The notes beneath the pieces were generated by a model. It was not told the DNA's origin. It worked only from the letters and a program-made list of their open reading frames with translations, and did not search any database. This document shows positions 43,520-50,131 of a DNA stretch of 64,000 bases, piece by piece. Every line of letters begins with the position of its first letter. The first letter of the stretch is position 1. The DNA comes from Pseudomonadota bacterium. Lineage in GTDB: Bacteria; Pseudomonadota; Gammaproteobacteria; Burkholderiales; Burkholderiaceae_C. The DNA lies in the NCBI GenBank assembly GCA_018241265.1, contig JAFEEF010000036.1, positions 178,565-242,564 on the forward strand. Direction: 5' to 3'. The position numbers were made by a program, and so were the translations under genes.

Positions 43520-44173
43520 TCAGTCGCGGCGCCGGCGCACCGCCGTCACGCCCGCCACGCCGGCCAAGCCGCCGAGCATCAGCGCAAGGCTCGCCGGCTC
43601 GGGCACCGGCTGGTAGACCACGTCGGGGATGTTGGCCGAATAGCCGCACACGCCGAGGACAGGCCCGCCGAAGCCGCCCGACGCGCAGGCCGGCGTGATC
43701 GTCGGCGTGTTCGTGTAGAAGAGCTGCGCGGCCGCACCGTGGAACACCAGTTGGAAGTAGTAGTCGTTGCCGTTGTACTGGGCGATCGGGATCGTGCCCT
43801 GGACCGGCAGGAAGAAGCCGGTGTCGACGCCGGTCAGCTCGGTGCCGTTGACGGTCATGCTGTAGATCGTCACGTTCGTATCGAACTCGAGCGTCTGCAG
43901 CACGGTCTGCGATGGGTCGTTGATGTTGTAGAACTCGACCGTCGCATCGACGACGGACATGCCCGGATCAGTACACGCGCCGACCGTGTTCAGGCAACTG
44001 TCGGGCAACTGCAGCGTCGCGAAGCCCTTCCAGCCGAGATCGTCGAACGGTGCGCCATAGCCCGGATCCCAGACGCCTCGGTAGATGGCCGCGTCGGCAT
44101 GGCCGGCCATCGCCAGCAATGCTCCGACCAGGGCTGCACGCCAACCGACCGCTCCGACACGCGAATGACTCAT
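43520..44173 (-). CDS. PEP-CTERM sorted exported protein
   Basis: 217 aa, GGGAG 8 nt before ATG 44173. A signal peptide (ALVGALLAMAGHADA, cleavage about residue 28) precedes a beta-rich body, with GVWDPGYGAPFDDLGWKGFATLQLP and ATVEFYNINDPSQTVLQTLEFD. The C-terminus VPEPASLALMLGGLAGVAGVTAVRRRRD is a full PEP-CTERM tail: the PEP motif, a hydrophobic helix and a basic end. It is expected to be processed by exosortase (EpsH type) and surface-linked or released with exopolysaccharide. No exosortase is in the window. Function of the body unknown. Confidence 0.9.
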   Translation of the reverse strand: MSHSRVGAVGWRAALVGALLAMAGHADAAIYRGVWDPGYGAPFDDLGWKGFATLQLPDSCLNTVGACTDPGMSVVDATVEFYNINDPSQTVLQTLEFDTNVTIYSMTVNGTELTGVDTGFFLPVQGTIPIAQYNGNDYYFQLVFHGAAAQLFYTNTPTITPACASGGFGGPVLGVCGYSANIPDVVYQPVPEPASLALMLGGLAGVAGVTAVRRRRD

Positions 44174-44572
44174 GTGGCACTCCCAAGAACAGGTTGGACG
44201 GCGGGCCCGGACAGCTCGTTCAAGCTGCATCGTCAGCGCGCATTCTGGCGCATCCGACGCACGGCCCCACGACTGGTTACACAGCGATTCTAGGGACGGC
44301 CCGAACGTGCCGCCCGAGGGACACTGCCCCTCGATCACGGGATCGAACTGATCGATCTGATCGATACGCGCCCGAATCGGACAACGGCGCGGGTTCCATT
44401 CGATAGGCCCGAAAGGCCGGTGCGCCCGACCCATCGCACCTGCGCCCATCCCGCTGCGGGTATGCTGCGCGCCGCGCCCGTTGCGGCGGGCGCGGTCGCC
44501 CGCCTGCCCTGCCCTTCGACCTTGGCCAGGAGTTCCCCGAACCCGCATGTCAACCGCCGGAAGCCGTCCACT
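44174..44572. other. Intergenic region between divergent PEP-CTERM and hybrid-kinase genes
   Basis: Promoters for both genes should lie here, but I find no convincing -35/-10 pair. A tandem CTGATCGA repeat sits near 44347-44365. In-frame starts for the kinase (ATG 44462) fall in the right part, so part of this region may be coding. No RNA gene or other frame is supported. Confidence 0.5.
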
Positions 44573-47200
44573 GTGATCACGCGCCGCAGAGTGCCGGCCC
44601 GTCGGTCGCGCTCGCGGCCGATCGTGACGGTCTTCGTCTGCATGATGCTGCTGCAGGTGACTGTCGCGGCGTTCAGCATCGAGCTGCTGTCGGCGGTGCG
44701 GTCCTACGTGGCCGGCGAGAGCCTCTATTCCAAAGGCCAGAAGGACGCGCAGATCTATCTGCTCGACTACGCCGAATACCACCGCGAGGAGGACTATCGG
44801 CGCTTCGTCGCCGCGCTCGCGGTACCGCGCGGCGATCGGACGGCGCGTGTCGAACTCCAGAAGGACAACCCCGACATCGCGGTCGCGCAGCGCGGCTTCA
44901 TCGAAGGCGGCAACCATCCGGCCGACGTCGGCGGGTTGATCTGGCTGTTCCGCTGGTTCCATCGCTCGTCGCTGATGGCCGAGGCGATCGCCGCCTGGAC
45001 CGAAGGCGATCGCATCATCGACGAGATGCAGCGCCTGGCCGAACGCGCACGCGAGCGCATCCAGGCCGGCGAGCCCGACGCGCCCGCGGTACGCGAGATG
45101 CTGCAGCGCGCGCCGCAGCTCAACCGCGAGATCACGGCGCTCGAGGCGCGCTTCTCGGCCGAGCTCGGCGTCGCGTCACGCCGCACCCAGCAGCTGCTGA
45201 TCGGGCTCAACGTGCTGATCGCCGCGGTGCTCACCGTCACCGGCTTGGTGTTCGTGCGCTACACCAGTCGCATCCAGGCGCACACCGAGGCCGAGGTGAT
45301 CCGCCGCCAGGAGTCGCTGCAGCGCCTGCTCGATTCGATCGCCGAAGGCCTCTACGGCGTCGACCTCGGCGGCCGCTGCACCTTCGCGAACCGTGCGGCG
45401 CTGCGCCTGCTCGGCTACGACGATGAAGCGGAGCTGATCGGCAAGCACATGGCGACCTTGCTCGGCCACGACGGCAAGGACGAACGCGCGCCGCGCGAGT
45501 CGCATGCCGTCGGCGACACGGTGCGGCGGCGCGACGGCAGCACCTTCCCGGTCGAGCTGCGCCAGCATCCCGTGCTCGACGAAGGCGTCGTGCAGGGCGC
45601 CGTCGTGACCTTCTTCGACATCAGCGAGCGGGTGCGCATGCAGGACGCGCTGCGCCGCGGCGAGCTGCGCATGGAGCGGCTCGTCGATGCCGTCACCGAC
45701 GGCGTCATCACCGTGGACGAAGAACGCAACATCGTCGTCTTCAACCGCGCCGCCGAGACCTTGTTCGGCGTCGCCGCGGCCGACGCGATCGGCAGCGGCA
45801 TCGACCGCTACATCGCCGGCGGCGGCGCGCTCCCCGCGCCCGGCACGCCGCGGACCGCCGGCACCTTGCACGAGTTGACCGGCAAGCGCGCGAACGGCGA
45901 GGCGTTTCCGCTCGAAGCGTCGCTGTCGCAGCTGCAGATCGACGACCGGCTGCTGACGACGGTCGTGCTGCGCGACGTGACCGCGCTGCACATGGCCAAT
46001 GCCGAGCGCCAGGCACGCCTCGCACTCGAGGCTGCCAGCGAAGCCAAGACCGAGTTCCTGTCGCGCATGAGCCATGAGCTGCGCACGCCGCTGAACGCCG
46101 TGCTCGGTTTCGCGCAGCTGCTGCGCGTCGACACCAAACAGCCACCGTCGGCCAAGCAGATGCAGCGCATCGAGCACATCGAGAACGCCGGCGCGCACCT
46201 GCTCGCGCTCGTCAACGACGTGCTCGACCTGTCGCGCGTCGAGTCGGGCGAGATGTCGGTGACCGAGGAGGCCGTCGACCTCGCGCTGGTCGCGGAGGAA
46301 GCCTCGACGATGATCTCGCCGCTCGTCACCCAAGGCGGCATCGAACTGATCAATTCATCGCTGCCGGATGCCGATCATGCGGGTCTGGCGCGCTTCGGCG
46401 CGACCTTGCGGCGCGCCGACGAGGTCTGGGTGCTGGCCGATCGCGTGCGCCTGCGCCAGGTGCTCGTGAACCTGCTGAGCAATGCCGTCAAGTACAACCG
46501 GCAGGGCGGCAGCGTCGCGCTGTCGTGGAAGGTCGCGGACCGCCGGTGCGAGGTGACGATCGCCGACACCGGCTGCGGCATCGCGCCCGAAGACCTCCAG
46601 CGGCTGTTCGAGCCGTTCAACCGCCTCGGCGCCGAGGCGTCGCGCGTCGAGGGCACCGGCATCGGCCTCGTGCTATCGCGCCGGCTGATGCGCCTGATGG
46701 GCGGCGAGCTGACGATAGGCTCGGCGGTCGGCCAGGGCACCACCGCGACCCTCACGCTGCGCCTGGCCCGCGCGCCGGCGCCGGTGCGCGCCGTCGCGTC
46801 GCCGAGCCGGCCGGGCGTGCTCGGCGGCTCGCTCGACGTGCTCTATGCAGAGGACAACGAGGTCAACGCCGAACTCGTGCGCCAGATCGTCGGGCTGCGA
46901 CCCGCGGTCACCTTGCGCATCGCCGAGAACGGCCGCACCGCACTGCGCATGGCGCACGAGCGGCCACCCGAGCTGATGCTGGTCGACATGCACCTCGGCG
47001 ACATGACCGGACTGGAGCTCGCGCACGCGCTCCGCTCGTCGCAGGCGACGCAGCAGATCAAGCTCGTCGCGCTGTCGGCCGACGCATTGCCGGAACAGAT
47101 AGAAACCGCGATGTCGCACGGCTTCGAGAACTACCTGACCAAACCCGTCGACTTCCGGCAACTTTTGGATCTGCTGGACGACCACATCCGGCTGCGCTGA
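44573..47200 (+). CDS. Membrane hybrid sensor kinase (double PAS, HisKA, HATPase, REC)
   Basis: 875 aa from GTG 44573, preceded by GGAAG and placing a basic segment before TM1 (PIVTVFVCMMLLQVTVAAFSI); ATG 44462 would add 37 residues. A periplasmic helical sensor (about 35-195) ends at TM2 (LLIGLNVLIAAVLTVTGLVFV). Two PAS domains follow (SLQRLLDSIAEGLYGVDLGG; RLVDAVTDGVITVDEERNIVVFN). The H-box is SRMSHELRTPLNAVLGFAQLL. ATPase boxes are NLLSNAVKYN, DTGCGIAPEDLQRLFEPF and GTGIGLVLS. The receiver has YAEDNEVNAELV, acceptor Asp in LMLVDMHLGDMTG and Lys in LTKPVD. The signal is unknown and no separate output protein is adjacent. Confidence 0.92.
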   Translation: MITRRRVPARRSRSRPIVTVFVCMMLLQVTVAAFSIELLSAVRSYVAGESLYSKGQKDAQIYLLDYAEYHREEDYRRFVAALAVPRGDRTARVELQKDNPDIAVAQRGFIEGGNHPADVGGLIWLFRWFHRSSLMAEAIAAWTEGDRIIDEMQRLAERARERIQAGEPDAPAVREMLQRAPQLNREITALEARFSAELGVASRRTQQLLIGLNVLIAAVLTVTGLVFVRYTSRIQAHTEAEVIRRQESLQRLLDSIAEGLYGVDLGGRCTFANRAALRLLGYDDEAELIGKHMATLLGHDGKDERAPRESHAVGDTVRRRDGSTFPVELRQHPVLDEGVVQGAVVTFFDISERVRMQDALRRGELRMERLVDAVTDGVITVDEERNIVVFNRAAETLFGVAAADAIGSGIDRYIAGGGALPAPGTPRTAGTLHELTGKRANGEAFPLEASLSQLQIDDRLLTTVVLRDVTALHMANAERQARLALEAASEAKTEFLSRMSHELRTPLNAVLGFAQLLRVDTKQPPSAKQMQRIEHIENAGAHLLALVNDVLDLSRVESGEMSVTEEAVDLALVAEEASTMISPLVTQGGIELINSSLPDADHAGLARFGATLRRADEVWVLADRVRLRQVLVNLLSNAVKYNRQGGSVALSWKVADRRCEVTIADTGCGIAPEDLQRLFEPFNRLGAEASRVEGTGIGLVLSRRLMRLMGGELTIGSAVGQGTTATLTLRLARAPAPVRAVASPSRPGVLGGSLDVLYAEDNEVNAELVRQIVGLRPAVTLRIAENGRTALRMAHERPPELMLVDMHLGDMTGLELAHALRSSQATQQIKLVALSADALPEQIETAMSHGFENYLTKPVDFRQLLDLLDDHIRLR

Positions 47201-47245
47201 GTCGCCATTCTGAGCCGCGCAGGCGACTCGCTCACAGGCGACTCG
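47199..47245. repeat. Stem-loop repeat, copy 2
   Basis: GAGTCGCC (47199-47206), beginning on the kinase stop codon, can pair with GGCGACTC at 47222-47229 or again at 47237-47244. It contains the same 18-mer GCGCAGGCGACTCGCTCA (47217-47234) as the element after the porin gene at 34989. The rest of the gap to 47447 shows nothing I can name. Confidence 0.6.
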
Positions 47246-47447
47246 GCCTGCCGAACCGGCCCATGCGCCCACAGCTTCCGAGACGGAATTCGTCTTCTTG
47301 CGCCGACGGCGCCACGGGGGCATGTCGCTCGTCGTGACGTCCTTCACGACTGCCGCCGGCACACCGGACCGCATCGGGCACATCTCGTGCATGCTCGGAC
47401 GCGACTTTCGTCACGTCCCCTTCAACCGCATGCATGGAGAACCGCAC

Positions 47448-48260
47448 ATGACCCAGGAATTTCGGCGCACCGGTGACCTGAAGAGCATAGGCAGCTATCC
47501 GGTGTGGCTCCAGCGGGTCGTGCGCGAGACCAATGTCTACAAGAAGCGCGTCGTCGATCACGAGCTGTTCGCGCTGATGCGCGATGCGCGCCTTCCGCTG
47601 GCGGCGATGCAGCGCTTCCTGGTCGGCGTCTGGCCGACGATCGAGCAGTTCCCGCGCTTCATGTCGATGAACCTGAAGAAGGTCGGCTACGGCGAGAGTG
47701 CCGGCGCCGACATGGCGCGCCGCTACCTCATCCACAACATCCGCGTCGAGCAGAAGCACGCCGACCATTGGGTCGAATGGGCCAAGTCGGCCCAGCTCGG
47801 CCTCGGCGACCTGCGCGCCGCCGGCGAGCTCGAAGGCCTGCAGGCCCTTGCCCACTGGTGCTGGTACGTCTGCGACCAGGCGAGCCTGCCGGTCGCGATC
47901 GCCGCGACCAACTACGCCATCGAAGGGGCAACCGGCGAATGGTCGTGCCTCGTCTGCTCCGAGAACACCTACGCGGAGTCGCTGCCCGAAGAGATCCGCG
48001 GACCCGCGACGCGCTGGCTGCGCCTGCATGCCGAATACGACGACACCCATCCATGGGAAGCGCTCGACGTCGTCGCGACCCTGCTCGGCCACGCGCCGAG
48101 CCCGCAGCAAGTCGCCGAGGTGCGCCAGGCGATCCGCTCGAGCTTCGTCTACATGGAGATGGCGCTCGACCACGCGATGATGGGCGCGCTGCACGGGACG
48201 TTCGACGAGACGGCGTCGAATGCGTCGACCTTGGGGACCGCGACGCTGGACGCGGCTTGA
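47448..48260 (+). CDS. TenA/PqqC-like (heme-oxygenase-fold) protein
   Basis: 270 aa from ATG 47448 with GGAG about 9 nt upstream. The helical pattern fits the TenA/PqqC/heme-oxygenase-like fold: LFALMRDARLPLAAMQRFLVGVWPTIEQFPRFM, IRVEQKHADHWVEWAKSA, HWCWYVCDQASLPVAIAATNYAIEGATGEWS. Glu/His residues in EQKHADH and AIEGATGEW are placed like the diiron ligands of the iron-dependent branch. It lacks the thiaminase Cys signature of true TenA. Possibly a small-molecule oxidase; no thi or pqq genes adjoin it. tRNA genes follow on the same strand. Confidence 0.82.
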   Translation: MTQEFRRTGDLKSIGSYPVWLQRVVRETNVYKKRVVDHELFALMRDARLPLAAMQRFLVGVWPTIEQFPRFMSMNLKKVGYGESAGADMARRYLIHNIRVEQKHADHWVEWAKSAQLGLGDLRAAGELEGLQALAHWCWYVCDQASLPVAIAATNYAIEGATGEWSCLVCSENTYAESLPEEIRGPATRWLRLHAEYDDTHPWEALDVVATLLGHAPSPQQVAEVRQAIRSSFVYMEMALDHAMMGALHGTFDETASNASTLGTATLDAA

Positions 48261-48403
48261 GCGAGCCGTTCGACGCGCCAGACGCCGTCGATCGGGGATA
48301 GCGGGCCAGTCAAGCCTCCGGCGCGCGCGCATTTCGACCCGGCGGCCGACGACGCGCGGATCGACACGGCGCCTCGGCCCCGGCGCGTAGAATCGCGCGC
48401 GTT

Positions 48404-48480
48404 CGGGGCGTAGCGCAGCCTGGTAGCGCAACTGCTTTGGGAGCAGTAGGTCGCGAGTTCGAATCCCGCCGCCCCGACCA
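48404..48480 (+). tRNA. tRNA-Pro (TGG)
   Basis: 77 nt with encoded CCA. The acceptor CGGGGCG pairs with CGCCCCG, the anticodon loop is TTTGGGA (anticodon TGG) and the T-loop is TTCGAAT. A TAGAAT -10-like box lies at 48388-48393, ten nt upstream. Confidence 0.97.
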
Positions 48481-48499
48481 ATCGCCATGCCATCCTCGG

Positions 48500-48576
48500 C
48501 TGCCCGTAGCTCAACTGGATAGAGCAGCTGCCTTCTAAGCAGCAGGTCGGGGGTTCGAGTCCCTCCGGGCAGGCCA
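48500..48576 (+). tRNA. tRNA-Arg (TCT)
   Basis: 77 nt with encoded CCA. The acceptor CTGCCCG pairs with CGGGCAG, the anticodon stem GCTGC/GCAGC encloses CTTCTAA (anticodon TCT) and the T-loop is TTCGAGT. It lies 19 nt after tRNA-Pro, probably in one transcript. Confidence 0.97.
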
Positions 48577-48580
48577 CTAT

Positions 48581-48600
48581 CGTCATCAAGCTTGATGACG
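48581..48600. terminator. 20-bp perfect palindrome after the tRNA genes
   Basis: CGTCATCAAG/CTTGATGACG is fully self-complementary and lies 4 nt after the tRNA-Arg CCA. It is likely a tRNA-operon terminator or processing hairpin. No U-tract follows. Confidence 0.6.
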
Positions 48601-48759
48601 GGCAGGCCCGGCTCGGGTTTCGGGGCGTCCTAGCAGTGAGCAGATGGCGTCTTGCGAGGCCACCAGCTCGAACGCCTGACGAAGAGCGATCAACGCGTCT
48701 TCTTCGTCACCCGCCAGGTGGTTGGCGAGCAATCGACCGCCGATCCCGCCGATCGTTCG

Positions 48760-49257
48760 TCAAGACGGCTTCGGCAGCGCCAGCATCGTGGCCACCGCCG
48801 CGCACTGCTGAATATGCTGCTCGGCCACGTATTTCAGCGCGGTGAAAGTCAGCGCCGCCGACACTGCCTGACCGGCTACCGGCACGAACTTCGCCGCCTG
48901 CTGCGTGGTCAGACGCACGCCGACCAGGCGCAACGCGCGCAGGATCAGATCACGCGTGACGAGGCGCCCGACCAGCACGCTTCCGCCGGCCGAGATGGCC
49001 TTGTAGACAGCGAGCCGGCGATCGGGCGACAGCCGCTCGACTTGCTCGGGCGTGAGCCCGAAGGCACGGTTGATCTCGGGGATCAGCTTCAGCAAGGTGG
49101 CGACGTCGGTCACCCAGTCGATGCCGGGCAACGGGACCGCGGCCACGCCGGCGGCAACGAGGGCACGACGCGTGACGAGTCGGCGGCAATGGCGCACCAC
49201 CGCCTCGATCTCCGCCGGCGAACCCGGCACCAGTACCCATTGCTCGTCGGCCTTCAT
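48760..49257 (-). CDS. DUF697/YcjF-like small membrane-associated protein
   Basis: 165 aa. LVTRRALVAAGVAAVPLPGIDWVTDVATLLKLIPEINRAFGLTPEQ resembles the GTPase-associated DUF697 and EcsC-like region: a hydrophobic turn followed by amphipathic helices. FVPVAGQAVSAALTFTALKYVAEQHI is the second family block. Such proteins often accompany dynamin-like or YcjX GTPases, but none is here. An open, same-frame stretch continues for about 56 codons past its TGA (see findings). Confidence 0.75.
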   Translation of the reverse strand: MKADEQWVLVPGSPAEIEAVVRHCRRLVTRRALVAAGVAAVPLPGIDWVTDVATLLKLIPEINRAFGLTPEQVERLSPDRRLAVYKAISAGGSVLVGRLVTRDLILRALRLVGVRLTTQQAAKFVPVAGQAVSAALTFTALKYVAEQHIQQCAAVATMLALPKPS

Positions 49258-49328
49258 GACGCGGGCACTGTAGCGTGTCCGGCCGGCGCGCTATGCGCCC
49301 AGGGACAACGGCCGGACGCGGATCGTCA

Positions 49329-50123
49329 TCAGGCCGCGGCGTATCCGGTCGTGCCGATCGCACCGGCCTCGGCGACGGCGGCGACATCGCCGACGACAAC
49401 GATCGCCGGGCTGCCGACGCGCGCGCGGCGCACCGTCGCGGCCAGGTCGGCGAGCGTCGTGCGCCAGCTGCGTTGCTCGGGTCGCGTCGCGTGCTGCACG
49501 ATCGCGACCGGCGTCGCCGGCGGCAGCCCGGTCTCGAGGCCGCGCTGCACCGCGTCTATCGTCGCGACGCCCATGTAGATCACGATCGTGACGCCATGGG
49601 CCGCCACGGCGGCGATCGTCGGCCAGTGCGGCTCTGCGGCGCCGGCGCGTGCATGGCCGGTCACGAAGAGCACGCCTCGAGCCTGCGCACGGTGCGTCAG
49701 CGGCACGTCGATCGAGGTCGCGGCGGCCAGCCCTGCGGTGATGCCGTTGACGACGTCGACGTCGATGCCGTGGGCGCGCAAGGCGGCCAGCTCTTCGCCG
49801 CCGCGGCCGAACAGCATCGGATCGCCGCCCTTCAGGCGCACCACGGTCTCGCCGCGCTGCGCCTCGGCCACCATCAACCGCTCGATGAACGCCTGCGGCG
49901 TGCTGGTGCAGCCGCCGCGCTTGCCGACGTGCACGATGCGCGCACCGCGTCGCGCGTAGCGCAGCACGCGGTCGCCGACCAGATCGTCGACGAGCAGCAC
50001 GCTGGCCGCGCGGATCGCGCGCACGGCCTTGATCGTCAGCAGCTCCGGGTCGCCGGGACCGGCACCGACGAGCACCACGCGGCCGGCCGGGCACGCGTCG
50101 GCATCGGGCTGATCGACATTCAT
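49329..50123 (-). CDS. cobA: Uroporphyrinogen-III C-methyltransferase
   Basis: 264 aa from ATG 50123 (GAGGA 8 nt upstream); ATG 50135, overlapping the nasA stop, would add four residues. The SUMT signatures VVLVGAGPGDPELLTIKAVRAI, VHVGKRGG, VVRLKGGDPMLFGRGGEE, and PVAIVQHATRPEQR are complete. It makes precorrin-2, the siroheme precursor needed by the assimilatory nitrite reductase NirB. It is the last gene of the nitrate operon. No CysG-type dehydrogenase/ferrochelatase domain is fused. Confidence 0.95.
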   Translation of the reverse strand: MNVDQPDADACPAGRVVLVGAGPGDPELLTIKAVRAIRAASVLLVDDLVGDRVLRYARRGARIVHVGKRGGCTSTPQAFIERLMVAEAQRGETVVRLKGGDPMLFGRGGEELAALRAHGIDVDVVNGITAGLAAATSIDVPLTHRAQARGVLFVTGHARAGAAEPHWPTIAAVAAHGVTIVIYMGVATIDAVQRGLETGLPPATPVAIVQHATRPEQRSWRTTLADLAATVRRARVGSPAIVVVGDVAAVAEAGAIGTTGYAAA

Positions 50124-50131
50124 TGCGGTCC

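Noticed and set aside
44547..44576. Nine-codon leader peptide (MSTAGSRPL) whose stop overlaps the hybrid-kinase GTG
   Set aside because: AGGAG is 14 nt away, too far for good initiation, and the kinase start is itself uncertain. Probably chance.
48380..48600. Minus-strand frames running across both tRNA genes
   Set aside because: The cloverleaf structures and encoded CCA ends explain this sequence; the peptides are artefacts.
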